A stretch of 64,000 bases of DNA from Metarhizobium sp964253915 (GCF_964253915.1 NZ_CAXUSG020000007.1:248001-312000); one strand, 5' to 3'; counted from the stretch's first letter, positions 8,300 to 17,793 are shown. Numbers and translations are program-made. Notes: a model not told the origin generated them from the sequence alone.

Positions 8300-9331
8300 A
8301 TGATCAGCATCAGCGAATTTCTCGCCCGCGTGCCAAAGATCGAACTCCATTTGCATCTGGAAGGCAGCATCCGGCCGGAAACGGCGCTGGCGCTCTCGGT
8401 CAAGAACGGGGTGAAACTGCCACCGTTCAAGGAGGTCAAGGATCTCTATCGCTACGAGACGCTGGAAGAATTTCTAACGATCTACACAGCCGTCTCCGAC
8501 AGCGTGATTTCCGCCGACGACTATCGCCGCATCACCTACGAAATGCTGCAAAGCTGCGCCGGCAGCAATGCCCGTTACGTCGAATTCTTCTTCTCGCCGC
8601 AGGTGCATTTCGCCAACGGCGTCTCCTTCGACACGCAGATGGACGGCATCCTCACCGGCATGGCCGATGCGGAACACGATTTCGGCATCGTCAGCCGCAT
8701 TGCGCCGGGCGTGAACCGCGAACTCGGCCCGGCCGCCGGCGAGGAGCTTCTCGATATGATTCTCGCTCGCGGCGATGAAAAGCTGATCGGCATCGGCCTC
8801 GATTTCAACGAAGCCCCTTTCCCGCCGGAGCCTTACGGCCCGCTCTTTGCCCGCGCCCGCAAGGCGGGCCTCAACGTCACCGCCCATGCCGGCGAAACCG
8901 GTCCTGCCGATTTCGTCCGCCGCTCGATCGATTCTCTTGGCGTCCGGCGCATCGACCACGGCTACCATGTCGTCGATGACGAGGCGCTGATGGCGCGCTG
9001 CCGCGACGAGGGCATCCTCTTCACCGTCTGCCCCTCGACTAGCGCCGTCACCTCGCCCTGGCACGACCTCTCGGCACCGGATCATGCCATTCGTCAGATG
9101 AAGGAGTTCGGATTGAAGGTGATGATCAACAGCGACGACCCGCCGATGTTCTTCACCGATCTCGGCGGCGAATATGAAAAAGCGGCGCAACAACTCGGCT
9201 TTTCGCCCGCGGATATCCGAACATCCATCCTCACCGCCATCGAGGGGTCCTGGCTGGACGACGCGACCAAGAAGAGCTGGTCGTCCGCCTGGGCCGCTGA
9301 AATCGATGCGCTGATCGCCGAAACCGCCTGA
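8300..9331 (+). CDS. add: Adenosine deaminase family enzyme
   Basis: A 343-residue zinc hydrolase of the adenosine/adenine deaminase family. Zinc ligands are visible as ELHLHLEGS (His17, His19), His196 in AHAGETG with catalytic Glu199, and Asp279-Asp280 in NSDDPPMF. HGYHVV holds a further active-site His. It should act in the cytosol in purine salvage, converting an aminopurine nucleoside to its oxo form. The SDDPPMF version of the last motif differs from the SDDPAYF seen in adenine deaminases, so adenosine is more likely, but related substrates (such as aminodeoxyfutalosine in other bacteria) cannot be excluded. ATG at 8300 follows an A-rich leader. Confidence 0.87.
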   Translation: MISISEFLARVPKIELHLHLEGSIRPETALALSVKNGVKLPPFKEVKDLYRYETLEEFLTIYTAVSDSVISADDYRRITYEMLQSCAGSNARYVEFFFSPQVHFANGVSFDTQMDGILTGMADAEHDFGIVSRIAPGVNRELGPAAGEELLDMILARGDEKLIGIGLDFNEAPFPPEPYGPLFARARKAGLNVTAHAGETGPADFVRRSIDSLGVRRIDHGYHVVDDEALMARCRDEGILFTVCPSTSAVTSPWHDLSAPDHAIRQMKEFGLKVMINSDDPPMFFTDLGGEYEKAAQQLGFSPADIRTSILTAIEGSWLDDATKKSWSSAWAAEIDALIAETA

Positions 9332-9475
9332 CGGGGCCAGTCGATACGGACGGCCTTTGCCATCCGATTTCTCGCCTGAGCCCCCCCAACCTCTGCTCTG
9401 CCGTTTCCAACGGCACAGACAGCAGCTTTGCTGCCGTGGCATCTTCTCTTCGCCATCCTGGATTCGGAGAGAACG

Positions 9476-10132
9476 ATGATTGCGCTGTGGATCGTGTTTG
9501 CCGGCTTTGTGGCCACCGCCATCTTCGTATCGGCAACGGCCTTGGCAGGTCGGGCTTTCGGGCTTCGACCGCAGACGATTTCCTGTGGTGCCGGCCCGGC
9601 GCCGGTCACAATCCGGCTTGGAGGCTGCGATTTTCGTCTCGGCATCATCGTCCTCGCCGGCTCGGTGCGTTTTGCCGAAGACGAGCGCAGCGTCGAAAGC
9701 CTTGCCGTATGGCAACAGGTGCTGCTGCATCTGAGCGGCGTTGGCGCCCTGCTGCTTGCGGCGATCCTGCTTGCCGGAGTGGACGAACTTCATCTCGCCT
9801 GGCGGGCCGCCACGACACTGGTAACGTTTTCCCTGTCGCCGCTCGATCACGACGCGCTGTTCCGCGACGCTCTCGCCGTCTATGCAGCGCTGCCGGTATC
9901 CGGCAAATTTGCCGCAATCTTCGCCGTGTTTGCGGGCGTCAACCTGCTGCCGATCGCGGTTTTCCCCGCCGGCGGGATCGTCATCGCCGTTGCCGATCGT
10001 CTTGCCGGCCTGCCCCGCGACGATGGTGTCGTGCGGATCTATCTGCTCGCCAGCCTCGCCTACATGATCTGGATCTTGCTTCTGCTGCTTGCCCAAGCCT
10101 GGCGCCTTGTTCAGCAGAGCGGCTTGATTTGA
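9476..10132 (+). CDS. M50-like membrane protein lacking the catalytic residues
   Basis: A 218-residue protein with about four hydrophobic segments. I do not recognise it as a named family. Read against RseP/M50 site-2 proteases, the segment ALAGRAFGLRP lines up with the ALAARLFGLRV stretch after HELGH, and the zinc motif is replaced by FVSAT. Next, GAGPAPVTIRLGGCDFRLG followed by IIVLAGSVRF resembles the conserved GFGP...RLGLIPLGGYVKF region. Near the C-terminus NLLPIAVFPAGG resembles NLLPIPxLDGG with the metal Asp lost. The fold may therefore be kept while the protease is dead. The start at 9476 has GGAGAG upstream. It precedes uvrD by 89 bases. Confidence 0.65.
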   Translation: MIALWIVFAGFVATAIFVSATALAGRAFGLRPQTISCGAGPAPVTIRLGGCDFRLGIIVLAGSVRFAEDERSVESLAVWQQVLLHLSGVGALLLAAILLAGVDELHLAWRAATTLVTFSLSPLDHDALFRDALAVYAALPVSGKFAAIFAVFAGVNLLPIAVFPAGGIVIAVADRLAGLPRDDGVVRIYLLASLAYMIWILLLLLAQAWRLVQQSGLI

Positions 10133-10221
10133 CAAGGGAATCACCGAGACATCGAGCGAATCGGAATGAAACCAGAACATGGGTTCTGGCCTTTCAATCC
10201 CGAATCACTACATTACGCCGC

Positions 10222-12711
10222 ATGAGCAACGGTTTTGACGATATTCCCTTCTTCGACGAAGAGCCTGACGAGGCTCCGCGTCGGCCGCAGCAACCCGCCC
10301 CGGCCCCGCAGCCGACCGGCGGCATTGCAGCGCGCGCCATGGCCGCCCGCGACGGCAATCGCCCGCCGGCCGCCTATCTCTCCGGCCTGAACCCGGAGCA
10401 GCGCAAGGCCGTCGAGACCGTTGATGGCCCCGTTCTCGTACTCGCCGGCGCCGGCACCGGCAAGACGCGGGTGCTGACCACCCGTATCGCCCACATCCTC
10501 GCCACCGGCAGCGCCTATCCCTCACAAATCCTCGCCGTCACCTTCACCAACAAGGCGGCGCGTGAGATGAAGGAACGCATCGGCGTGCTCGTCGGCGAGA
10601 TGGTCGAAGGTATGCCGTGGCTCGGCACCTTCCACTCGATCGGCGTCAAGCTTTTGCGCCGTCATGCCGAACTCGTCAGCCTGCGTTCCGATTTCACCAT
10701 TCTCGATACGGACGATGTCGTCCGCCTGATCAAGCAGCTGATCCAGGCCGAAGGCCTCGACGACAAGAGATGGCCCGCCCGCCAGTTCGCCGGCATGATC
10801 GATACCTGGAAGAACAAGGGCCTCGGCCCGGCTGACATCCCGGAAGGCGATGCCCGCGCTTTCGCCAACGGCAAGGGCCGCGAGCTTTACCATGCCTACC
10901 AGGCGCGCCTGAAGACGCTGAACGCCTGCGATTTCGGCGACCTGCTGATGCACCCGATCAGCATCTTCCGAAACCATCCGGATATCCTCAAGGATTATCA
11001 CGCCCGCTTCCGCTACATCCTCGTCGACGAGTATCAGGACACGAATACCGCACAATATATGTGGCTGCGGCTGCTCGCCCAGCGGCCGAAGGGCGTGCCG
11101 CAGAATGTCTGCTGCGTCGGCGACGACGACCAGTCGATCTACGGCTGGCGCGGTGCCGAAGTGGACAATATCCTGCGCTTCGACAAGGATTTCCCGGGCG
11201 CCGTCATCATCAAGCTGGAGCGCAACTACCGCTCGACTGAACATATCCTCGGCGCCGCCGGCCACCTGATCGCGCACAACGAGGGACGCCTCGGCAAGAC
11301 CCTGTTCACCGAACGCGCCAATGACGACGACGAGAAGGTCGTTGTCCACGCCGCCTGGGATTCGGAAGAGGAAGCCCGCGCCGTTGGCGAGGAGATCGAG
11401 CGGCTGCAGCGCGGCGATGCCGACGGCAAGAAGCACAATCTCAACGACATGGCGATCCTGGTGCGCGCCTCCTTCCAGATGCGCGAGTTTGAAGACCGTT
11501 TTGTCACGCTCGGCCTCAACTACCGGGTCATCGGCGGCCCGCGCTTCTACGAGCGCCTCGAAATTCGCGATGCCATGGCCTATTTCCGCCTCGTCTGCCA
11601 GCCGGCGGACGACCTGGCGCTGGAGCGCATTATCAACACGCCGAAGCGCGGTCTCGGGGATACCACGGTGCGCGCCCTGCACGACTATGCCCGCGGTCGC
11701 GACACGCCGATGCTGGCCGCAGCCGGCGAGCTGATGGATACGGACGAATTGAAGCCGAAGGCGCGCAAGGCGCTGTTCGACGTCGTCACCGATTTCCGCC
11801 GCTGGCAGAGCCTGCTGGAAACCACGCCACACACCGAACTTGCCGAGCAGATCCTCGACGAGAGCGGCTACACCGCCATGTGGCAGAATGACAAGTCGGC
11901 GGAAGCGCCGGGGCGCCTGGAAAACTTGAAGGAACTCATCCGTTCCATGGAAGCCTTCGAAAGCATGCGCGGCTTCCTGGAGCATGTCTCGCTGGTGATG
12001 GACGCCGAGCAGAACGAAAACCTCGACGCCGTCTCGATCATGACGCTGCATTCCGCCAAGGGCCTGGAATTCGACACCGTCTTCCTGCCGGGCTGGGAGG
12101 AAGGCCTGTTCCCGCACCAGCGCGCCCTCGACGAAGGCGGCCGCTCCGGACTGGAGGAAGAACGCCGCCTCGCTTATGTCGGCCTGACGCGCGCCAAGCG
12201 GCGCTGCCACATCTGGTTCGTCTCCAACCGCCGTATCCACGGCCTGTGGCAATCCACCCTGCCCTCGCGATTCCTCGACGAACTGCCACCGGCGCATGTC
12301 GATGTCGCGGCTTCGGACAATTCCTACGGCGGTTATGGCGGCCGCGGCGGTTACGGCCAGTCGCGCTTCGACAAGGTCGATACCTTTTCCAACAACTATT
12401 CGACGCCCGGCTGGAAACGCGCCCAGGCCAACAAGACCGATGCCACGCGCACCAACTGGGGCACACGCTCCGGCCATGCAGTGGAGAGGATCGGTTATGG
12501 GGAGAGCGGCCCGAAGAGCCGGACGATCGAAGGGGAACTGGTTGCCAAGTCGACCGCGGATGTGCCTTCGAAATTCACGGTCGGCGACCGCGTGTTCCAC
12601 ATCAAGTTCGGCAACGGCAATGTGTCGGCCATCGAAGGCAACAAGCTGACCATCGATTTCGACCGCGCCGGCCAGAAAAGGGTTCTGGATGGGTTTGTCG
12701 AGCGGGCCTGA
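10222..12711 (+). CDS. uvrD: ATP-dependent DNA helicase UvrD/PcrA
   Basis: An 829-residue superfamily 1A helicase for nucleotide excision and mismatch repair. After a Pro-rich N-terminal extension of about 50 residues come LSGLNPEQRKAV (Q motif) and LAGAGTGKTRVL (Walker A). Further on are VDEYQDTN (Walker B), GDDDQSIYGWRGA (motif III) and LERNYRS (motif IV). SIMTLHSAKGLEFDTVFLPG (motif V) and EERRLAYVGLTRAKRR (motif VI) complete the set. A Gly/Tyr-rich linker leads to a C-terminal Tudor-like domain (FTVGDRVFHIKFGNG) that in PcrA/UvrD contacts RNA polymerase. The ATG at 10222 gives the usual MSNGFDD start; upstream in-frame codons overlap the previous gene. Confidence 0.95.
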   Translation: MSNGFDDIPFFDEEPDEAPRRPQQPAPAPQPTGGIAARAMAARDGNRPPAAYLSGLNPEQRKAVETVDGPVLVLAGAGTGKTRVLTTRIAHILATGSAYPSQILAVTFTNKAAREMKERIGVLVGEMVEGMPWLGTFHSIGVKLLRRHAELVSLRSDFTILDTDDVVRLIKQLIQAEGLDDKRWPARQFAGMIDTWKNKGLGPADIPEGDARAFANGKGRELYHAYQARLKTLNACDFGDLLMHPISIFRNHPDILKDYHARFRYILVDEYQDTNTAQYMWLRLLAQRPKGVPQNVCCVGDDDQSIYGWRGAEVDNILRFDKDFPGAVIIKLERNYRSTEHILGAAGHLIAHNEGRLGKTLFTERANDDDEKVVVHAAWDSEEEARAVGEEIERLQRGDADGKKHNLNDMAILVRASFQMREFEDRFVTLGLNYRVIGGPRFYERLEIRDAMAYFRLVCQPADDLALERIINTPKRGLGDTTVRALHDYARGRDTPMLAAAGELMDTDELKPKARKALFDVVTDFRRWQSLLETTPHTELAEQILDESGYTAMWQNDKSAEAPGRLENLKELIRSMEAFESMRGFLEHVSLVMDAEQNENLDAVSIMTLHSAKGLEFDTVFLPGWEEGLFPHQRALDEGGRSGLEEERRLAYVGLTRAKRRCHIWFVSNRRIHGLWQSTLPSRFLDELPPAHVDVAASDNSYGGYGGRGGYGQSRFDKVDTFSNNYSTPGWKRAQANKTDATRTNWGTRSGHAVERIGYGESGPKSRTIEGELVAKSTADVPSKFTVGDRVFHIKFGNGNVSAIEGNKLTIDFDRAGQKRVLDGFVERA

Positions 12712-12719
12712 GCCCGCTC
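12700..12719 (+). terminator. Stem-loop spanning the uvrD stop codon
   Basis: GAGCGGGC (12700-12707) and GCCCGCTC (12712-12719) form a perfect 8-bp stem with loop CTGA; the uvrD stop TGA (12709-12711) lies within the loop. No T-run follows, so it may protect the 3' end rather than terminate. Confidence 0.4.
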
Positions 12720-12735
12720 GCCTGCGTCGATCAGA

Positions 12736-14043
12736 TTACCGCAGAGCGCGGCGCTTCTGCCCTGCCTTGCCGTCATCGGCGGAAGCCGTGAACGAGCGCC
12801 AGCCGGACATCTTCGGCACGATGACCATCGTGTCGATTTCACCGCGCTGGAAGGCCTTCAGGAATTTCGGATAGTTGGCAAAAGCAACGCAACCATGTGA
12901 ATCGCCGCGGCGTTTCAAGAGGTAGCTGTGAGCCAGCAGGCCGGTGCGGCCAAGCGGCGCAATGCCGTTGGTCGGCGTCAGGCGGATAGCAGCAACGCCA
13001 TAGAACAGGCTTTCACGCATCGACAGGCGATAGGTGCCGGCCGGTGTCGGCCCGCGCATCTTCACATGCGTGAACTTCGGGTTGTCGCGCATGGCGCCGA
13101 TGCCGGAATGCGCCTCCAGCTTCTCGCCGTTCGGCATGTAGACCACGCCCGCCGAGATATCGTAATAGGCGACCTTGCCCTTGCGGCGCGGGATGACGGG
13201 AATGACATCGTCGTCGTCATCATCCATGGAAGCATCCGGGCTTGCATAGGCAAGCTCGCGCTTGCCCGTACGCTTGCCGTCTTCCTTGTCCTTTTCAGGC
13301 TTTTCGATTTCCACTTCCGCCTGAATTTCCGGCCGGGAAACCGGCAGCGGGATTGAATCCGGCAAATCCGTCATGGTCGCAGCCGGATCGGCGAGAACCA
13401 GGTTGAACGGTTTTGGCAGGAGATCCTCCTGCACCGCCGTCGGCTCGACCAGTGCGGTCGCCAGGATCGGCTGCACCACCGCCGTGGCGCTGGCCGCAAA
13501 CTCCTTCTCTGCCCTCGACCCGGTAAGCGCCGCAACCGCCACGACCGGCGTCGTATCGACAACCTGCTTCACCGACTTGATGGAGGCGACAGCCGTCATT
13601 CGCGTGTGCGACAGGCGGATCGCGTCCGCCGTCAGCTTGCCATCCTGCGTCTGCTCCTTGCCGGAAACATCAAGCCGCGCCAGCACCGCCATCTTTTCCC
13701 GCGACGAGCGGATCGCATCCTCGGTCAGACCGCTCTGGGCGATCCTTTCCGACAGAGGCAATTGCATGCGCGAGAACTTGCTTGGCTGGACCCGGCGCTC
13801 CGCCGGTGTCGCCCGAATAATCGGGTTCAGCGCCAGTGACGCTTCCAGACGATTTCCGGCCCCCGGGGCGTAAGACGTCGCCATGGTCTGCATGGTGGCA
13901 AGCGTTGCCATCATCCATGAGACGGCAGCGATGCCGGCACAGGCGGTAACAACCCCGCCCAGAAACCGGCGACCACGTGCCCGCCGGCGAATTGCGACTG
14001 ATGAAGCTTCGGAACGACCGAACTGTTTGACGCTGGACGCCAT
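12736..14043 (-). CDS. DUF2778 / L,D-transpeptidase-like protein
   Basis: A 435-residue envelope protein starting MASSVKQFGRSE. A basic N-terminus is followed by one membrane segment (about 27-50, LGGVVTACAGIAAVSWMMAT). A long low-complexity stretch with acidic runs follows. The C-terminal 130 residues are a DUF2778 domain with HSYLLKRRGDSHGCVAF, the His...SHGC catalytic motif shared with YkuD L,D-transpeptidases. It likely acts on peptidoglycan peptides in the periplasm. The domain is also used in Tlde1-type toxic effectors, but the membrane anchor and the absence of an immunity or secretion gene argue for a housekeeping role. ATG at 14043 chosen over an upstream ATG at 14259, whose extra sequence is not envelope-like. 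Confidence 0.8.
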   Translation of the reverse strand: MASSVKQFGRSEASSVAIRRRARGRRFLGGVVTACAGIAAVSWMMATLATMQTMATSYAPGAGNRLEASLALNPIIRATPAERRVQPSKFSRMQLPLSERIAQSGLTEDAIRSSREKMAVLARLDVSGKEQTQDGKLTADAIRLSHTRMTAVASIKSVKQVVDTTPVVAVAALTGSRAEKEFAASATAVVQPILATALVEPTAVQEDLLPKPFNLVLADPAATMTDLPDSIPLPVSRPEIQAEVEIEKPEKDKEDGKRTGKRELAYASPDASMDDDDDDVIPVIPRRKGKVAYYDISAGVVYMPNGEKLEAHSGIGAMRDNPKFTHVKMRGPTPAGTYRLSMRESLFYGVAAIRLTPTNGIAPLGRTGLLAHSYLLKRRGDSHGCVAFANYPKFLKAFQRGEIDTMVIVPKMSGWRSFTASADDGKAGQKRRALR

Positions 14044-14455
14044 GATACTCGTTACCCAATACGCATTACTCAATCCGGCTCGTGCCTTTTCGGGCTGTCC
14101 GCCGGGGCCGGTATACTGGCGACCGGCATTGCGCTTTGCGCTCTTCTGCCGTGTCGACTCGGGGGAAGAATGACAAACTATGGTAACCAAATCCTTTATA
14201 CGGAGTGGACAATTCGCCGGAAGTCCTGGCCTGGCACACGTTGGGCGCGACATCTCCATTCAGAAGGACGACAGACAGCATAGCCACCGCGACGCATGCC
14301 GGGCAGATGCAAGCTTCAGATTCGGATGTACTTTTCAGGCGATGCGGCTGCGTATATTGCAATTGCGTCATGAAAACGGCACGGAATATGCCTGCGCGCA
14401 AAAATCCCGCAAAAAGTCACATTTTTGGTTGTTGGGGGCCTGTCCGCGCCGATGC
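14044..14455. other. Intergenic region upstream of the DUF2778 gene
   Basis: 412 bases between two minus-strand genes. No open frame on either strand has a convincing start or codon pattern, and no RNA fold stands out by eye. It should hold the promoter of the DUF2778 gene. Confidence 0.4.
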
Positions 14456-15880
14456 CTAGCCCCCGAAGGCGGGCAATCGGCCAAGCCACGTCGTCCGGGA
14501 TTCGTAGGCGGCGGCGACCTGAAGCACGGCCCTGTCAGCCCTCGGACGGCCGATGATCTGGATGCCTGCCGGCAACCCTCGGTCGTCGAAGCCCGCCGGC
14601 ATGGCGGCAGCGGGCAGGCCCGCCATTGTCGGCCCGATCACCACCTCCATCCAGCGGTGGTAGGTGTCCATCGCCCGCCCGGCAATCGCCTTCGGCCAGT
14701 CGAGCGTGACGTCGAAGGGGAAGACCTGCGCCGATGGCAGGATCAGGAAATCGTAGGTCGCAAAGAGATCGCAGACGTAACGGTACCAGTCGCTGCGCAC
14801 GCCGGAGGCGGCATGAACCTCGGCGGCGGACAACCGCTGGCCGTTTTCGATTTCCCAGATCATTTCCGGCTTCATGAAAGCGCGCTTTTCCGGATCGGCG
14901 TAATCGGCCTTCTGTCCCCCGGCGACAAGGAAGTGACGCAGAGTCCGCCAGCTTTCCCAGAGTCGGCCCATCTCGAAGCTTTGCGTTACGTCCTCCACAT
15001 GGCATCCCATGCCGGAAAATACGGCCAGCGACTGGCGGCAGAGTTCCAGCACGCCATCCTCGAATGGCAGGTAACTCTTGTAATCACCAAGCCAGCCGAT
15101 CCGTGCGCCGGCAAAATCCGGCAACGGATCGAGCGAAAAATCTTCCGCCGGCAGCGACAGCGGATCGCGCTCGTCATAACCGGCCTGCACGGAAAGCAGC
15201 GCCGCGACATCCCGCACCGTCCGGCCCATCGGCCCGTTGACGGCGAGTTGGCCGAGGAAAAGCTCGTTGCCGAGCGCCGGCACGCGACCGAAACTCGGGC
15301 GGAAACCGACGACATTGTTGAAACCGGCCGGATTGCGCAACGAGCCCATCATGTCGCTACCGTCCGCCACCGGCACCAGCCGTGAGGCCAGCGCCGCCGC
15401 CGCGCCGCCGCTCGAACCGCCGGCGCTCTTGGTGGGATCATACGGATTGCGTGTCGCACCGAAGACGGAATTGTAGGTGTGGGAGCCCAGCCCCATTTCC
15501 GGCGTGTTGGTCTTGCCGATGATGATCGCTCCGGCGGCGCGAATGCGCTCGACCTGGATATCGTCGAAATCCGGCACGAAATCACGGTAGATCGGCGAGC
15601 CGAAGACACAGGGCAGTCCCTTGGCCTCGGAAAGATCCTTCACCGCATGCGGCAGGCCGTGCATCCAGCCGCGCGAACGGCCGGCTTCCAGTTCGGCATC
15701 GGCCGTGGCCGCCTCGCCGAGCAGCACATCCCTGTCCCGCAGGCTGACGATCGCATTGACCTTCGGATTGATCGAAGCGATGCGGTCGAGATAGGCGGCC
15801 ATCACCTCACGGCAGGAAAGCTTGCGGTCGTGGATGGCGGCGGAAAGGTCGAGGGCGGAAAGCGAGGTGATGTCGGTCAT
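14456..15880 (-). CDS. Amidase signature family protein
   Basis: A 474-residue cytosolic amide hydrolase. The Ser-cisSer-Lys triad is visible: Lys in LPHAVKDL (about residue 81), the cis-Ser in KSAGGSSGGAAAALA (about 152-166) and the nucleophile in DGSDMMGSLRNPAG. Substrate cannot be read from sequence. It is not GatA in context, since gatB and gatC are absent, and the typical GatA flanks are missing. It is transcribed away from pncA, the nicotinamidase gene that follows on the opposite strand, so both may share a 150-base promoter region. Confidence 0.87.
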   Translation of the reverse strand: MTDITSLSALDLSAAIHDRKLSCREVMAAYLDRIASINPKVNAIVSLRDRDVLLGEAATADAELEAGRSRGWMHGLPHAVKDLSEAKGLPCVFGSPIYRDFVPDFDDIQVERIRAAGAIIIGKTNTPEMGLGSHTYNSVFGATRNPYDPTKSAGGSSGGAAAALASRLVPVADGSDMMGSLRNPAGFNNVVGFRPSFGRVPALGNELFLGQLAVNGPMGRTVRDVAALLSVQAGYDERDPLSLPAEDFSLDPLPDFAGARIGWLGDYKSYLPFEDGVLELCRQSLAVFSGMGCHVEDVTQSFEMGRLWESWRTLRHFLVAGGQKADYADPEKRAFMKPEMIWEIENGQRLSAAEVHAASGVRSDWYRYVCDLFATYDFLILPSAQVFPFDVTLDWPKAIAGRAMDTYHRWMEVVIGPTMAGLPAAAMPAGFDDRGLPAGIQIIGRPRADRAVLQVAAAYESRTTWLGRLPAFGG

Positions 15881-16032
15881 GATGGCTTCGTTGGCTCGTC
15901 GAATGTCGATGATGGAGGCTTAGCAGGAGTCGCGGCTCTTGCCTGCGGAATTTTGCACGACCGTCGTTCTTGATCTCACGGCGCGATCTTGGCATCGTGC
16001 GGCCGTCATCCCGCCTCAAGGAAACCAGCCCC

Positions 16033-16659
16033 ATGAAAGCCCTGCTGCTCATCGACATCCAGAACGGTTTCTGCCCCGGCGGCAATCTTCCCGTGGCGGA
16101 AGGCGACCAGGTGGTGCCTGTTGCCAACAGCCTGATCGACAGCGGCCGCTACGACCTGATCGTCGCCTCGCAGGACTGGCATCCGGCCGGTCACGGCAGC
16201 TTTGCCTCTGCCCATCCCGGCAAGGCGCCGTTCGACATGGGCGAACTGTCCGGCAAGCCGCAGATGATGTGGCCGGATCATTGCGTCCAGGGCTCCAGCG
16301 ATGCCGAATTCCATCCCGACCTGAAAACCTCGGCCATCGACCATGTGCAGCAGAAGGGCCAGAACCCGGCCGTCGACAGCTATTCCGCCTTCCGCGACAA
16401 CGACCAGGCGGCCCTCACCGGCCTCGCCGATTACCTGCGCCAAAAAGGGGTGACGGAACTGGATATCGGCGGCCTGGCGACCGATTACTGCGTCAAGTTC
16501 TCGGCGCTCGATGCGGTGGAAATGCTGCCCGGCGTCAAGGTCCGCTTCATCGCCGACGCAAGCCGCGGCATCACCGCCGAGGGTGTCGCGGACGCCATTG
16601 CCGACATGCGCAGCAGCGGCGTCGAGATCACCGACAGCAAGGCTGTGCTCGCCGGATAG
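16033..16659 (+). CDS. pncA: Bifunctional nicotinamidase/pyrazinamidase
   Basis: A 208-residue cysteine hydrolase that turns nicotinamide into nicotinate for NAD salvage. The triad is visible: Asp8 in LLIDIQNGF, a Lys in the middle (probably within QQKGQNP) and Cys153 in GLATDYCVKF. The metal site is Asp48, His50 and His54 in SQDWHPAGH, plus His83 in WPDHC. The ATG at 16033 gives the standard MKALLLIDIQ start; an upstream in-frame ATG lacks family similarity. Length is normal for the family. Confidence 0.94.
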   Translation: MKALLLIDIQNGFCPGGNLPVAEGDQVVPVANSLIDSGRYDLIVASQDWHPAGHGSFASAHPGKAPFDMGELSGKPQMMWPDHCVQGSSDAEFHPDLKTSAIDHVQQKGQNPAVDSYSAFRDNDQAALTGLADYLRQKGVTELDIGGLATDYCVKFSALDAVEMLPGVKVRFIADASRGITAEGVADAIADMRSSGVEITDSKAVLAG

Positions 16660-16916
16660 ACGTCTGGTCTGCACCGCAGTCCAACCCTCGATCACAGCAC
16701 AAGACAGCGACGGCCAGCCCGCCCCGCCGATGCCTTTCCATGCGGGTTTTCCTGTTTTAGCGTCATTGAAAACAAGGCCAGACACCCCCATCTGCATAGT
16801 TATTAAGCCGATTGCCTTTTTGCAATGCACAGGGTAGGAAACAGCCGCATTTCTTGGGGTATGAGCGGTGTTGTGGGGAGATTATACCGCACTGCCGCAA
16901 AGACGGAGGACCCGGC

Positions 16917-17792
16917 ATGGAGATCATCACCAGCATCGTTGCGCTGCGCGAGCGTCTTGCCATCCATAGGCGCGCCGGACGGTCGATCGGCCTGGTGCCG
17001 ACCATGGGTTACCTTCATGTCGGCCACATGCAGCTCGTCGCCCGCAGCCGCGCCGACAACGATGTCACCGTCGTCTCCATCTTCGTCAATCCGCTGCAGT
17101 TCGGCGCCAATGAAGATCTCGCCAAATATCCCCGTGACCTCGAACGCGATGCCGCCATGCTGCGCGCCGCCAAGGTGGATTTCCTGTTTGCCCCCGGCGT
17201 CGAGGACATGTATCCGCGACCGATGGAGACGGTGGTCGATGTGCCGTCGCTCGGTGCCGAGCTGGAAGGTGCCGTCCGCCCCGGGCATTTTGCCGGCGTC
17301 GCCACCGTGGTCACCAAGCTGTTCAACATCGCCCAGCCCGACAAGGCCTATTTCGGCGAAAAGGACTACCAGCAGGTCGTCGTCATCCGCCGCATGGTCG
17401 AGGACCTGGCGCAGCCGGTGCGCATCGTGCCGGTGCCGACGGTGCGTGAGTCGGACGGTCTCGCCTGCTCCTCACGCAACGTCTACCTGAATGCACAGGA
17501 GCGCGCCGCTGCGGTGATCGTGCCGAAAACGCTGGCGGAAGCCGAACGCCTCTATCACAGCGGTCTGCGCGATGTTGCCGCCTTCGAGGATGCTTTGAAG
17601 CGTTTCGTCGCCACCGAGCCGCTGGCCGATCCGGAAGTCGTCGCCCTGCGTGATCCCGACACACTGGAAGAAATCGATACCATCGGTGATAGTCCGGCAC
17701 TGGTGCTGCTCTATATCCGCATCGGCAAGACGAAGCTGCTCGACAATTGCCTGATCGGCAAGTCGCTGGCCGAAACCCACCGGGCCGCCTGA
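16917..17792 (+). CDS. panC: Pantothenate synthetase
   Basis: A 291-residue enzyme that joins pantoate and beta-alanine with ATP to give pantothenate (vitamin B5, coenzyme A pathway). Motifs seen are VPTMGYLHVGHMQLV (HIGH-like nucleotide site), IFVNPLQFG, GHFAGVATVVTKLFN, FGEKDYQQ and RESDGLACSSRN (KMSKS-equivalent region). The ATG at 16917 has a GGAGGA ribosome-binding site; upstream in-frame starts add non-homologous sequence. The panB gene follows after one base, so the two form an operon for successive steps. Confidence 0.96.
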   Translation: MEIITSIVALRERLAIHRRAGRSIGLVPTMGYLHVGHMQLVARSRADNDVTVVSIFVNPLQFGANEDLAKYPRDLERDAAMLRAAKVDFLFAPGVEDMYPRPMETVVDVPSLGAELEGAVRPGHFAGVATVVTKLFNIAQPDKAYFGEKDYQQVVVIRRMVEDLAQPVRIVPVPTVRESDGLACSSRNVYLNAQERAAAVIVPKTLAEAERLYHSGLRDVAAFEDALKRFVATEPLADPEVVALRDPDTLEEIDTIGDSPALVLLYIRIGKTKLLDNCLIGKSLAETHRAA

Positions 17793-17793
17793 G

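Noticed and set aside
8474..10180. Long minus-strand open frame (568 codons) opposite the deaminase and M50-like genes
   Set aside because: It is the complement of genes with clear family motifs, its composition is Gly/Arg/Asp-rich as expected of GC-rich shadows, and it lacks a recognisable domain.
10522..12600. Minus-strand open frame of 692 codons inside uvrD
   Set aside because: uvrD carries all helicase motifs on the plus strand; the antisense frame shows no domain and exists because of high third-position GC.
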